Origin: Psychroflexus planctonicus
GTDB lineage: Bacteria; Bacteroidota; Bacteroidia; Flavobacteriales; Flavobacteriaceae
NCBI RefSeq assembly: GCF_014640195.1
Contig: NZ_BMGM01000003.1
Span: 1 to 64,000 of the forward strand
Length of the DNA stretch: 64,000 nt
Direction: 5' to 3'
Positions 17,932 to 28,017 of the stretch are shown here, one piece after another. Under the pieces are notes generated by a model. It worked only from the letters and a program-made list of their open reading frames with translations, had not been told where the DNA came from and ran no database searches. Made by a program: the position numbers and the translations under genes. Each line of letters begins with the position of its first letter. Positions within the stretch are counted from its first letter, which is position 1.

Positions 17932-18084
17932 ATTTATTGAAAAAACTATTGTAAACCCTTCACGCAGTTTATGACTAATGCTTAGGTCAGAGCAAATTTT
18001 ATTCTGTTTGTAGAAAAATTAATCATCAACTGAAAAACATCTTTGTAAATCATCGCATCAAACCATATGCTTAAACCGATAAGC

Positions 18085-19461
18085 TTATGTCAACCATCCC
18101 TTAACTCGCTTCAATAAAGCTAGTTTATTCTCATAAGGCGGATAGCGAAACGGCAAATCAATCCATGTTTTTCGATGTAAAACTGGTTTTTTACGCGTAA
18201 AGGTTTCAAAGGAATGTTTGCCGTGATATTGGCCAACACCAGAATTACCAACTCCACCAAATGGCAAGCGATCATTGACGAAATGAACAATGGTATCGTT
18301 AATAATGCCACCACCAAATTTAAATTGCTTCATCCATTGTTTAGCTCGACTTGTATTTTCAGAAAAAATAAATAGCGATAGCGGATGTGGGTAATGATGA
18401 ATAATTTGTTCTGCTTCATCAAAATCGGTGTAACTTAAAATAGGTAAAATCGGACCAAAAATTTCATCTTTCATAGAAGCACTTTCTAACTTAGGTTCAT
18501 CGATTAATGTTGGAGAAATATACAAGTCTCTTTCGTTGATGTCGCCACCGTAGAGCAATTGTTCAGCGGAAAGCATTTTGGCCAAGCGTTCAAAATTCTT
18601 TTCATTGACTATTCTAGGATAATCTGGAGATTGGTCAACATGTTTGGTGTAAGATGCTTCAATTTCTTGAATAAGCAACTTGACTAATTTCTCCTTTACC
18701 TTTTTTTGAACTAAAATATAATCCGGAGCAATACAAGTTTGCCCGGCATTGATGAGTTTTCCCCAAACAATTCGTTTGGCAGCGATTTCTATATCAGCCG
18801 TTTCATCAACTATACATGGATTTTTTCCACCTAATTCCAAGGTAGTCGGCGTTAGATGCTCAGCCGCAGCTTTGGCCACAATTTTCCCAACCGGAACGCT
18901 TCCCGTAAAAAAGATGTAATCCCATTTTTGTTCTAACAAATAAGTAGACGTATCAACGCCACCTTGAATGACATAAGCTATTTCCTTAGGAAAAACGGCA
19001 TGAACAACTTGTTCAAGTATTTTTGCCGTATGTGGGGTTAATTCGGATGGTTTTAAAATAACGGAATTACCACAAGCAATAGCCGCTAAAACAGGATTAA
19101 TCGCCAATTGAAAAGGATAATTCCATGGAGCAATAACCAGAACTTGCCCCCAAGCTTGATGGTAAATATAATCTGAAGACGGAAAATTAAATAGAGTAGG
19201 AGTTACTTTTTTCGGTTTACTCCATTTCTTCAATTTCTTGATGAATAAGTTTATTTCTTTGTAAGTCACCAACAACTCTGTAGCATAACCTTCAAAATGC
19301 GATTTTTTGAAATCGGCATACAACGCATCTAAAATTTCTTTCTCGTGTGCTTCAATGTAAGATTTCAATTTTTTCAGTAATTCAATACGATCTTGTATTG
19401 AATTACTTTCTTTTGAAGCAATATAGTTTTTTTGTTGCGTAAGAATTTTGGAATGGTCCAT
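18085..19461 (-). CDS. Aldehyde dehydrogenase (class 3-like)
   Basis: NAD(P)-dependent aldehyde dehydrogenase of 458 residues, the short class 3/fatty-aldehyde type. The catalytic residues are visible as E209 in TLELGGKNP and C243 in GQTCIAPD, with the NAD-binding FFTGSVPVGK segment near residues 184-193 and APWNYPF near 111. The C-terminal LPFGGVGNSGVGQYHG block is typical. It oxidises aldehydes of unknown identity. It is monocistronic and lies just beyond the 3' end of the hsd operon. Confidence 0.92.
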   Translation of the reverse strand: MDHSKILTQQKNYIASKESNSIQDRIELLKKLKSYIEAHEKEILDALYADFKKSHFEGYATELLVTYKEINLFIKKLKKWSKPKKVTPTLFNFPSSDYIYHQAWGQVLVIAPWNYPFQLAINPVLAAIACGNSVILKPSELTPHTAKILEQVVHAVFPKEIAYVIQGGVDTSTYLLEQKWDYIFFTGSVPVGKIVAKAAAEHLTPTTLELGGKNPCIVDETADIEIAAKRIVWGKLINAGQTCIAPDYILVQKKVKEKLVKLLIQEIEASYTKHVDQSPDYPRIVNEKNFERLAKMLSAEQLLYGGDINERDLYISPTLIDEPKLESASMKDEIFGPILPILSYTDFDEAEQIIHHYPHPLSLFIFSENTSRAKQWMKQFKFGGGIINDTIVHFVNDRLPFGGVGNSGVGQYHGKHSFETFTRKKPVLHRKTWIDLPFRYPPYENKLALLKRVKGWLT

Positions 19462-19736
19462 GTTAACAAGTATTATAATAGTATGCTTAAAGTTAAAGCA
19501 TTAAAATAGTCTAAAGAAAATGAATGATTCTAAATTTAAGCATAAAAATTAAATTTTTTATTATGGCTTAATTTAGATTTTTCAGTCCAAAACATGTAGT
19601 ATTAGTTTCATCAGGAAACTAAAATCCTTCGCCAGTATTGTATTTTATAATTCACAATTTATGTTGAAAATAGAAGTAGAGAGTTACATTTCTTGAGTAA
19701 ATTTAAATGTTTTTCGCTTTTATAAGCAATTATATT

Positions 19737-22700
19737 CTAAGCCCGAAATTTTTTATAATTCTCTGCTTGATCAAAAATTTCTTGATACACTTCGTCTCTT
19801 TCAACTGGAGGGTAACCGTGTTCGTCTAACAGTAATATTAAACCTACCTTTAAAGCTGATTTGATATCATCACGTTTGCTCCAGTCTGGAAATTTTGCTT
19901 GGCTATCTACCAAGTCTTTTACTGCTTTTGCTAGGTTTATGAGTTTATCTTCTGGATAAGAAAAGTCATATTTTTTACATAAGTCAAATAGAATATCGTA
20001 AAAGGCTTTTTCTTCAAATCCAATTCCTAAATCATTTCCGGAATTCATTTCTTCATACACTTGCCAAATCATATCCGTCAGCTGGTCTGCCATCTCTTCG
20101 TAAACTTCGCCAATGAGTTTATCGTTTGCACTACGATCATTGTATTTGCTAACCAAAGACTCCATTTTCTTTGAAAAATCAACTCCTTTTACTTTATTCA
20201 CTTGCTTAATTTGGTCAATTGCTCTAGCTAATAGCTTTTGTAAAATCTTAATCTTTGTGTTGGGCAATTTGATTTTATTGATTTTAGCCAAATAATCTTC
20301 ATCAAATAAATCTTGTTCGTTTACTCCATCTTCGCCCATTTTGAAAATTTCTTCTACTCCTTGACTTTGTAGAGCTTGAGCAATCATTTCTCTTACTTTA
20401 GCATTCATTTGAGCGGTGTCAGGTGCATTACCCTTTGTAAGTTTGGCAATGATAGAGCGAACCGCTAAATAAAAGTGCGTTTCATCTCTTTGGACTTGGG
20501 TAAGCTTTTCACTTCCCGTACAAATATCGTAAGCGGCTTTTAATCGCTTGACTAAGCCCATGAATCTTGTTTCCATTTCTTTGCTTTGTTGCACATGCTC
20601 AACGGTAAGATTTAAGGTGTTGAGTTGGGCAAGCTCATTTCCAGAAAAATAGTTTGTACTATCAAACTTGTGAAACAACTTCGCTAGTAAATCCAAATGA
20701 TTTTTGACAATTACCAAGGAATGCTCGATATCTTCAAAGTTTTTGGCATCGTTATTTGAAAACATAGCTAAGGCTAAATTCATCTGATTCTTAATGCCGA
20801 TATAATCAACAACCAAACCTTTGTCTTTTCCTTTAAATTTTCGGTTAACTCTAGAAATCGTTTGTATTAAGCTGTGTTTCTGAATAGGCTTATCTATATA
20901 AATGGTATCTAAAAATGGAACATCAAAACCTGTGAGCCACATATCGACAACAATCGCAATTTTAAAATTTGATTTTTCGTTTTTAAATTGTCGATCTAAT
21001 TCTTTTTTATAGTCTTTGCTACCTAGTAGTTCATACATTTCTTTAGGATCATCCTGATTTCTGGTCATGATTAATTTAACCCTTTCCATAGGTTTAATTT
21101 CCTTTTTATCTTTCTCAGTTAATTCTGCACCTTTCTCAGCAGACAAAACTTCACCCCATTCAGGTCTAAGTTCAAGTAAATTCAGATAAAATTGATAAGC
21201 AATTTCTCTAGAGCTACAAACAAACATGGCTTTGCCTTTTACGGTAGATCCTTCATTTACTCTGTTTTCATAATGCTTTACAAAGTCTTCTGCCAAGGCT
21301 TTTAAGCGATCTGGGTCGCCTAAAATGGTATTTAAATTGGCAGACTGCTTTTTGCTTTTCTCAATTTGATATTCGTTAGCGCCATCTTCTTCTGCTACTT
21401 TGTAGTAATCTTCAATTTTTTGGAGTTCGCTATTTTCTAAAGCCACTTTTGCTGCTCGTCCTTCGTAAACAATGCGAACGGTAATTTCATCTTTTACCGA
21501 TTCAGTCATGGTATAGGCATCTACAACCTTACCAAATACATCTAAGGTAGCATCAATTGGTGTTCCTGTAAAGCCAACAAAAGTTGCATTAGGCAATGAA
21601 TCATGCAGGTACTTTGCAAAACCATAGGTCTTTTTAACGCCTTTATCGGTAATTCTAATTTTTTGGTCTAGGTTAGTTTGACTTCTATGTGCTTCATCTG
21701 AAATACAGATTACATTATTCCGATGTGTTAAGAGCTCAATGTCTTCCGTAAATTTATGGATGGTAGTTAAAAAGACACCGCCACTAGCTCGGTTTTGTAG
21801 TAATTCCCTTAATTCAGAACGGCTTTCTACGCTTTGAATGTTATCATCACCAATAAAGGTTTTAGCATTGGTAAATTGACTTGAAAGTTGCTCGTCTAAA
21901 TCTGTACGATCGGTAATTAGAACTAATGTTGGATTTTCAAAGAAATCACTCTTCATGAGTAATTTCGATAAATACAGCATAGTAAAACTTTTTCCACTAC
22001 CCGTTGCTCCGAAATAAGTTCCACCTTTGCCATCGCCTTTGGGTTTTTGGGCTGTTTTTATGCTTTCAAATAAAGCTCGAACGGCATAATATTGTGGATA
22101 GCGACAAACTATTTTTTCATCTTTTTTAGACGAATCGGGCACATAAACAAAGTTCTGAGCAATATCTACCAGTCTTTTGGGATCTAACATGCCTTGTATA
22201 AGTGAATGTAAGCTATTGATGCCATCCACATCTTTAGATTGCAAACTCACTCTTCGCCAAGCATAGAAAAACTCATAAGGTGCAAAAAATGATCCTGCTT
22301 TGTTATTTACGCCGTCGCTGATGATGCAAAATGAATTGTATTTAAATAATTGCGGAATATCCCTTTTATACCGATTGGTTAATTGTTTGTAGGCGTTATG
22401 AATAGTAGTATTTTCTTCTATGGCTGTTTTAAATTCAAACACCACTAAAGGGAAACCATTGATGTAAATGATGCCATCGGGAATGCGTTTGTGATTTCCT
22501 GCAATTTCTAGTTGAGTAACAAATTTGAAGTTATTATTTTCAATATTTTCAAAATCGACTAAGTAGATCCAGATGTCTTTTTGATTTCTATCTTCTCTTT
22601 TTAAACTAAAGCCATCGGAAAGTAAACGGGTAAAGGCTGTATTGCTTTCGTAAATATCAGAATTAGGCAAACTCTTTATTTGCCTAATAATTTGTTGAAT

Positions 22701-22877
22701 CTCTTGGGTGGTAATGCCTTGCGATTGGTATTGATGGTTAAGAAATTTGTGAATGTCAGCTTCAATTAAAACTTCATCTTCACTACGTAAAATGCTTGCA
22801 CCCAATATATGCGGATAGCCTTGCTGTTTAAGTAGGTCTGCAATAGCTTGTTCTAATTTTGCTTCGGTGAATTTCAT
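19737..22877 (-). CDS. hsdR: Type I restriction endonuclease, R subunit
   Basis: ATP-dependent translocating nuclease subunit of a type I restriction system. The N-terminal PD-(D/E)XK nuclease site is D134 with E148-F-K150. The helicase core follows with Walker A GATGSGKS at 290-297, DEAH at 394-397, FTGTPID after that, and a second RecA lobe containing QTISRVNRKFKGK. The C-terminal part is predicted helical and would bind the methylase core. Length of 1046 residues is normal. It is the last gene of the minus-strand operon, 21 bases behind the PD-(D/E)XK gene. Confidence 0.95.
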   Translation of the reverse strand: MKFTEAKLEQAIADLLKQQGYPHILGASILRSEDEVLIEADIHKFLNHQYQSQGITTQEIQQIIRQIKSLPNSDIYESNTAFTRLLSDGFSLKREDRNQKDIWIYLVDFENIENNNFKFVTQLEIAGNHKRIPDGIIYINGFPLVVFEFKTAIEENTTIHNAYKQLTNRYKRDIPQLFKYNSFCIISDGVNNKAGSFFAPYEFFYAWRRVSLQSKDVDGINSLHSLIQGMLDPKRLVDIAQNFVYVPDSSKKDEKIVCRYPQYYAVRALFESIKTAQKPKGDGKGGTYFGATGSGKSFTMLYLSKLLMKSDFFENPTLVLITDRTDLDEQLSSQFTNAKTFIGDDNIQSVESRSELRELLQNRASGGVFLTTIHKFTEDIELLTHRNNVICISDEAHRSQTNLDQKIRITDKGVKKTYGFAKYLHDSLPNATFVGFTGTPIDATLDVFGKVVDAYTMTESVKDEITVRIVYEGRAAKVALENSELQKIEDYYKVAEEDGANEYQIEKSKKQSANLNTILGDPDRLKALAEDFVKHYENRVNEGSTVKGKAMFVCSSREIAYQFYLNLLELRPEWGEVLSAEKGAELTEKDKKEIKPMERVKLIMTRNQDDPKEMYELLGSKDYKKELDRQFKNEKSNFKIAIVVDMWLTGFDVPFLDTIYIDKPIQKHSLIQTISRVNRKFKGKDKGLVVDYIGIKNQMNLALAMFSNNDAKNFEDIEHSLVIVKNHLDLLAKLFHKFDSTNYFSGNELAQLNTLNLTVEHVQQSKEMETRFMGLVKRLKAAYDICTGSEKLTQVQRDETHFYLAVRSIIAKLTKGNAPDTAQMNAKVREMIAQALQSQGVEEIFKMGEDGVNEQDLFDEDYLAKINKIKLPNTKIKILQKLLARAIDQIKQVNKVKGVDFSKKMESLVSKYNDRSANDKLIGEVYEEMADQLTDMIWQVYEEMNSGNDLGIGFEEKAFYDILFDLCKKYDFSYPEDKLINLAKAVKDLVDSQAKFPDWSKRDDIKSALKVGLILLLDEHGYPPVERDEVYQEIFDQAENYKKFRA

Positions 22878-22898
22878 AATATTAAGCTTTGCTAGGCA

Positions 22899-24014
22899 TT
22901 ATAAAGAATAAAGCTTTTCGTTAATACGTTTAAATGCCTCGTAAATCTTCAATTTATCGATATGTTCAACGATGACTTCGCTTAAGTTTGAAATATCATC
23001 AGCATCTAATATTAAGCTGTGCTCATATAAATTATACCATTTATCAGAAGTATTTTTTAATCCATGATCAAGCTGAAAACCATCTGGTAATTCCATAATT
23101 ATCTCATCAAAATGTTCCTTTACTTTTTTTAATATAGAGCCACTAGCTTCAATGTAAAGTTTTATCTCCTGGTCATTAGTGAACAAACGGCTAAAAGCAA
23201 CTTTTATGCTTAATTTTGAAAATCTATTAGAATTATATCTTCTATAATGGTTTTCTTTCTCAGAGTTTTTTCTTGTTTGTTCCAACTTGAGGTCGTCAAA
23301 GGCCAAAACAACTTTCTCTACTTCATCCTTGATGTTTTTTCTGTATTTATTATCAAGCTTAACAATATCACTGATTTCTTTTTGATTCTTTAAGTAAAAC
23401 GCTAAATCTTGTTCATTCATTTTCTTTTCGCTTAAATTGATGATGTTTTGGTAAAAGTCTTTTAAAAAGGTGATGTATTTCTCAGATGCATCGAGCACAT
23501 ATTCGCCTAAGTTTAGAAAAACCTTATTAAGCAGCTCTTTATGTGTCAAGCTAACAAAATTTTCTTCTTCAGGATAGAACTCTTTTAAGCCTAAGACTAG
23601 TCCATAAACTGCATCTTTGTTGGCAATTTTATTTTCAACATAACCTGAATACTCTCGCAGACCATTATTCAGGTGATGATAAATTTTATTTTCAATGATA
23701 ATAGCAGAGTCATCATTTATTAGGAGAATGTCTATTCTGCCTTTTTGGGTTGAGTATTCTGTATGAATTTCGAAATCTGTAAAGTCTTCAATCCAGTCGT
23801 TACCACGTTTTTTATTTAGGCAATTCACTAAGCTATTGATGAATAAATCGCCTAAGCCATGTTCTTCTGTTGGATCTAAATAAAACGCATAAATGTTACT
23901 AATTACATTTTCGTAATGCGGTTGCCTTGCAATTTCTAAAAAGGTTTTAGGCTTTGTTTTAAACTCTGGAATTTGAGCTGTGTCTAAAAAGTCTTGCAAT
24001 TCATCTAATTTCAT
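22899..24014 (-). CDS. PD-(D/E)XK nuclease family protein
   Basis: A 371-residue protein with an N-terminal nuclease core: an early Glu/Asn segment (YENVISNIYAFYLDPTEEHG), then D95 in GRIDILLI and E108-N-K110 in IIIENKI. This matches the PD-(D/E)XK nuclease families found in defence loci. The C-terminal half is charged and has no motif I recognise. It lies 13 bases behind DUF262-HNH and 21 bases ahead of hsdR. A role in DNA or nucleotide cleavage during phage defence is inferred from fold and position. Confidence 0.78.
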   Translation of the reverse strand: MKLDELQDFLDTAQIPEFKTKPKTFLEIARQPHYENVISNIYAFYLDPTEEHGLGDLFINSLVNCLNKKRGNDWIEDFTDFEIHTEYSTQKGRIDILLINDDSAIIIENKIYHHLNNGLREYSGYVENKIANKDAVYGLVLGLKEFYPEEENFVSLTHKELLNKVFLNLGEYVLDASEKYITFLKDFYQNIINLSEKKMNEQDLAFYLKNQKEISDIVKLDNKYRKNIKDEVEKVVLAFDDLKLEQTRKNSEKENHYRRYNSNRFSKLSIKVAFSRLFTNDQEIKLYIEASGSILKKVKEHFDEIIMELPDGFQLDHGLKNTSDKWYNLYEHSLILDADDISNLSEVIVEHIDKLKIYEAFKRINEKLYSL

Positions 24015-24027
24015 AAAACCAAGGATA

Positions 24028-25818
24028 TTATAATTTTTGATAATAAGATTTGATTCTCTTTGCCATGAGTTTTCGCCTCTCAGCTAGGAAGTTTTCGTAA
24101 TCTTCAAATGTTGAATGCGACAGACTTCTTGGTATGTCATTCTGTTTGAAATTTTTATCTAGCTCTTCTAATGAGGTTATACTTGTAAGATTGACTTTAT
24201 TTTCTCCAATTTCTTCCTTAACCCTTTCCATATATTTTTCAGGCGGTTGTTTTCCAACTTTTATATTGATAGACTGCTCAGTGAAAACAAAATTTGCAAC
24301 TTGATTATATTGTTTAGGTTTGAAATTATTTGAGCTTAAATATTTTTTGGGGAATATGTGATGCACATCACCTCGTTGTTCCAGCAAATTCTTAATTGTA
24401 TGAGATTTAGACAAGAATGCATTCGAGTTACTGTTACATTGTGCAGCTAAATAAACATTATAAGCATTGTTGTTGGTGCTTGAAGTTTCTAAATCATTCA
24501 CTAAACCAAACTCCCAAAAACCTTCACCTAAATGAGTTTCCTCCATTTGCTCTAGATACTTTCTAACTCCTTTCTCCTGAACTTGCTTTATATCCTCATC
24601 AATCATAGATTCTGATGATCCAGAATAGCGACCTATTAGCAAGGACATGATCAGCCATTTTTTTACATAACCCTGGGCTTCCGTTTCCTGTAAACCATCT
24701 TTTCTTAATTTTAGATATAAGGCATAGGAAAAATTGAGACTATTCTTTGATGAAATTAATTTATTACTGATTAGGCCAGTAGACTTTACAACCATCAAAA
24801 AGCGTTGATAATTAGTTTTGTTTGAAAAATCCAAAACACCTTCTGCTAATAACTTGTAACTGCGTTCGACGATTTCATCTTCATAAGTTCGAGTTTCAAA
24901 ATTTCTTCCTGAAAGCAAAGCAACTAAGTCACTAAACTTACCACGATTGAACTTGTAGGTAAATGCTACTCGCAGAAAATCTATATAATCTGGAACGTAA
25001 AGATCATCAGAAGCATTTGCCATCCAGCTTATATGTTTATAATAATCGTGAGAAACAAATACCTTATCGTTATCCAAGATGTGCTTATTGAAATCTTTAT
25101 CAACAATTAAGCGACAAAAATAGTCCACCAATTTACGCATCTTGTTTCCTCCATGTAGTTCATCTGAAGCTATCTTAGACATCACAAAATCTGCATTGCT
25201 GAGCTTTGCACCTTTCTGATTGATTCTGATAAAAATCTCGGTTACTACATCAATGTTTAATGAATGGTCTAGCTCAATGATACCGACTTGTTTGTTTTTA
25301 ATTTTTTTAAGCTCCTCAATTTTTCTTTCAATCTTGATTTCCTCCACATCTGGATTTAGTTCCATATATGATCGCCTAGCTTCACTTATGGTAATTTCAT
25401 CATTGATGATCGGATTTATGTTATTGATCCACTTTGAGTTATTTTGAATAGCTTTATTTAAAACATCAAATTTCTCTTCCAAAGGATTAAAAGCTATACG
25501 TATATTTTTCTCCTTGTAGTTTTTATCCAACACACGTTGACCTACTATGGCAGCTGTTAATGCTGTTATACGTTGCTGGCCATCGATTAAGATTTTTTTG
25601 CCTGTTGAAACTTCACCGTTTTTGAGTTTTACATTTGGGTTTTGCCAGGTGATGATATAGCCTACTGGGTAGCCATGATATAAAGAATCTATTAAATCCC
25701 TTACTTTTGATGCTTTCCAAACAAAAGGCCTTTGTATTTCTGGTATGGCTATCTCACCAGATTTTATCCAGCTTAATAAAGTTTCTACAGGTTGTTGGTG
25801 TACGGAGTATTTTGGCAT
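24028..25818 (-). CDS. DUF262 protein with C-terminal HNH-like domain (GmrSD-like)
   Basis: A 596-residue protein with the DUF262 (ParB-like NTPase fold) signatures IPEIQRPFVW at 25-34 and DGQQRIT at 79-85, and a C-terminal HNH-type block with H486-H487 in HHIFPKKYL followed by conserved Asn residues. This architecture is shared with GmrSD-type modification-dependent nucleases, in which DUF262 hydrolyses nucleotide and the HNH part cuts modified DNA. The DUF1524 form of the nuclease domain is not certain. It is embedded between the OLD-like gene (42 bases) and the PD-(D/E)XK gene in the hsd operon. Confidence 0.83.
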   Translation of the reverse strand: MPKYSVHQQPVETLLSWIKSGEIAIPEIQRPFVWKASKVRDLIDSLYHGYPVGYIITWQNPNVKLKNGEVSTGKKILIDGQQRITALTAAIVGQRVLDKNYKEKNIRIAFNPLEEKFDVLNKAIQNNSKWINNINPIINDEITISEARRSYMELNPDVEEIKIERKIEELKKIKNKQVGIIELDHSLNIDVVTEIFIRINQKGAKLSNADFVMSKIASDELHGGNKMRKLVDYFCRLIVDKDFNKHILDNDKVFVSHDYYKHISWMANASDDLYVPDYIDFLRVAFTYKFNRGKFSDLVALLSGRNFETRTYEDEIVERSYKLLAEGVLDFSNKTNYQRFLMVVKSTGLISNKLISSKNSLNFSYALYLKLRKDGLQETEAQGYVKKWLIMSLLIGRYSGSSESMIDEDIKQVQEKGVRKYLEQMEETHLGEGFWEFGLVNDLETSSTNNNAYNVYLAAQCNSNSNAFLSKSHTIKNLLEQRGDVHHIFPKKYLSSNNFKPKQYNQVANFVFTEQSINIKVGKQPPEKYMERVKEEIGENKVNLTSITSLEELDKNFKQNDIPRSLSHSTFEDYENFLAERRKLMAKRIKSYYQKL

Positions 25819-25860
25819 ACGTAATTTATTTTCTTTCTACTTTTTATTAATTTCAAATAA

Positions 25861-27768
25861 TTACACTTTTAATTTATCAAAAGCTTCTTTTATTTTTGAG
25901 GGTATTTTATCAACGTGATTAATGTGATTTAGAAGCAATTCTGAAGAGTCTATTCCTTTTGATGGCAGCCTAACCAAGGTATCATATTCTAAACCAAGAT
26001 TTTGGCATTTTTCTCGAATTTTTCTTTTCAAAATAGAATAAAACTTTTGATTATTATTACATTTTACATTTGGAATTTCAGTTTTCCACTCTTCAACTTC
26101 TTTATAAGAAAATTCAAAATCACCATGGTAAAAATCGTTGAGAATATTTGACCAGACTTCATTCTCAATTGAATCTTCTATATCTTGAATACCAACAAAA
26201 AACATGTTGTCTTTTATTGCTTCAGCTCCAATTTCAAATTTCATGTCATTATCAAAAAGATATACTAATTGTTCTTCTGTTTTTTTAAAACCAGCCATAA
26301 CCTTATCTAAAAGAGTTTTATTTATGAGCCATTTATCTTTCCCCTGAACATTTATTAGTTGGATATTATCTTTAATTATGGTCCTTCCAGTATACAATTC
26401 GTATAATTTTGGAATCAAGTACTGTTCGGTATCACCTTCTACTATCAAAAATTTATCATGAAATAGAAAGTCGCTATTCTTTACATTAAGTGAAGAATAA
26501 ATTGCCTCAACGTCTGAGCAACCGTTTAATACAGAATAACCATCTTCTTCTTGTATAACACTATTAATTTTATCAAGATTAGATTTATCAATAAATATTG
26601 TGGAATGGGTACTGATTAAAGTCTGCACATTTCCTGTTGAAACTTTATTAAGAATATCAAAAAACTCCCTTTGAGCTCTCGGGTATAAATGGGTTTCTGG
26701 TTCATCAAATGCCCAAATAAATTTGTTGATACTATCCTCACCTGTATTTGCTTTTGCTTTGATTAATGAAAACCAAATCTGTCTCTTTAGCCCTTCACCT
26801 TGATTTTCTAAATGGATAGGACCGTCACTATTTGTTTTAGTAAGCATAACATCAGAAATCTTTTCTTTTACATTAAAGTAAACCTTGGAATTAATTCCTT
26901 CAACATCCTTTGCCACTTCCCTTATTGTCTCACTTAGTTCTCCAAATTTTCTATTAATTGCTTTTTCCGCTAACTTGGCTTTATCTTCAGCTAATATTTT
27001 AATTGGTTTTAAATGATCATCAATTTCATCTTTCATAATAGCTTCTGCCGTGGCAATAATTTCGTCTAAACTTGTGTTCCAATCAAACAAACTGTAGTCA
27101 GGGAATATATCCTTATCATTTTTGGCAAATTTGTATTCTGCCCAACGCGGTCCTGAATCTATTTTAGAATAAATTGCTCTTATTTTTTCAAAATTTGAAA
27201 ACCTACCTTTTCCATTTTCATTTTCAATGTCATCAGCAGTTATCTTTAATTCTTTTATTTTTTTATCAATAGATCTTACAGCAAGATTCCACAATTCTAA
27301 AGAATCATTTGATTCATTCATCAAAACATAAGTCTTATCTAAAGAACCATTCAATTTTCTCACAAGCCAAAATATTCCTTCCTCATTTGAATCTAAAGAC
27401 CATTTTAAAGGCGTTGATAAATTCATGTCAACATATTCAGATCCTTCTTCTTCTTCTTGATATTTAAACTTACCAACAATAAAAGTTGAAGTAGCATCAT
27501 CTGGAAATTCTGGCAAATCTTTCTCAACGAGCAAATGATTTAATTTATCAGTTTCATCAGGTGTATTGGATAAATCATTCTTATAGCTGCCTTCTCCTAA
27601 AGAATTGTATTTAGATTTAGAATTAAGCAGTAAGTCTAATGCTTGTAAAATAGTTGATTTACCACTATCATTTAAACCAATGTAAATATTAGGATTACCT
27701 TCAGATAACTTTAGGCTAACTGTTTTACAACTTCGATAATTGAAAATTATTACTTCATCTAAATACAT
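25861..27768 (-). CDS. OLD-family ATPase with TOPRIM nuclease domain
   Basis: A 635-residue ABC-type ATPase fused to a TOPRIM domain. Walker A is GLNDSGKST at 31-39, the ABC signature is ENQGEG at 321-326, Walker B is IWAFDEPE at 351-358 and the H-loop is STH at 386-388. The TOPRIM part has E444 in LIVEGDTEQ and D506-N-D508 in YLFDNDM, the metal-binding acidic residues of OLD nucleases. No UvrD-like helicase partner (as in Gabija) is adjacent. It is preceded by the KTSC gene with 2 bases between, suggesting coupled translation. Likely an abortive or DNA-degrading defence effector. Confidence 0.85.
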   Translation of the reverse strand: MYLDEVIIFNYRSCKTVSLKLSEGNPNIYIGLNDSGKSTILQALDLLLNSKSKYNSLGEGSYKNDLSNTPDETDKLNHLLVEKDLPEFPDDATSTFIVGKFKYQEEEEGSEYVDMNLSTPLKWSLDSNEEGIFWLVRKLNGSLDKTYVLMNESNDSLELWNLAVRSIDKKIKELKITADDIENENGKGRFSNFEKIRAIYSKIDSGPRWAEYKFAKNDKDIFPDYSLFDWNTSLDEIIATAEAIMKDEIDDHLKPIKILAEDKAKLAEKAINRKFGELSETIREVAKDVEGINSKVYFNVKEKISDVMLTKTNSDGPIHLENQGEGLKRQIWFSLIKAKANTGEDSINKFIWAFDEPETHLYPRAQREFFDILNKVSTGNVQTLISTHSTIFIDKSNLDKINSVIQEEDGYSVLNGCSDVEAIYSSLNVKNSDFLFHDKFLIVEGDTEQYLIPKLYELYTGRTIIKDNIQLINVQGKDKWLINKTLLDKVMAGFKKTEEQLVYLFDNDMKFEIGAEAIKDNMFFVGIQDIEDSIENEVWSNILNDFYHGDFEFSYKEVEEWKTEIPNVKCNNNQKFYSILKRKIREKCQNLGLEYDTLVRLPSKGIDSSELLLNHINHVDKIPSKIKEAFDKLKV

Positions 27769-27770
27769 TC

Positions 27771-27980
27771 TTACTGTTTTTTAAATTTGTAATTGTCTCT
27801 AATGTTTTTTGAAAAATAAATGCCATGTGAGGAAGCACTCCTAAGAGAATCATATTCATCTTTTGGCACATCAAAATATTGATAAACTGATCCGTCCTTA
27901 AATTCTGCTTCTAAAATTTCTGAATTGGAATCATAACCTACAGATACTATATTTGATGACCTTACTGGTTGTCTTTCCAT
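27771..27980 (-). CDS. KTSC-domain small protein
   Basis: A 69-residue protein consisting of one KTSC domain, a small fold named for its likeness to the C-terminal part of lysyl-tRNA synthetase. The pattern is S-NIVSVGYDSNSEILEAEF, then VYQYFDVP and a Gly-Ile-Tyr-Phe turn near the end. Such domains are thought to bind nucleic acid, but this is not proven here. It is translated 2 bases before the OLD-like gene, so it may be an accessory to it. It follows hsdS by 37 bases. Confidence 0.8.
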   Translation of the reverse strand: MERQPVRSSNIVSVGYDSNSEILEAEFKDGSVYQYFDVPKDEYDSLRSASSHGIYFSKNIRDNYKFKKQ

Positions 27981-28017
27981 AATTAATTTTTAAATTTTTT
28001 ATTTCCGTTTTATCTTC

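Noticed and set aside
25861-27768. Gabija system
   Set aside because: The OLD-like protein lacks a UvrD-type helicase partner next to it; KTSC and DUF262-HNH are its neighbours.
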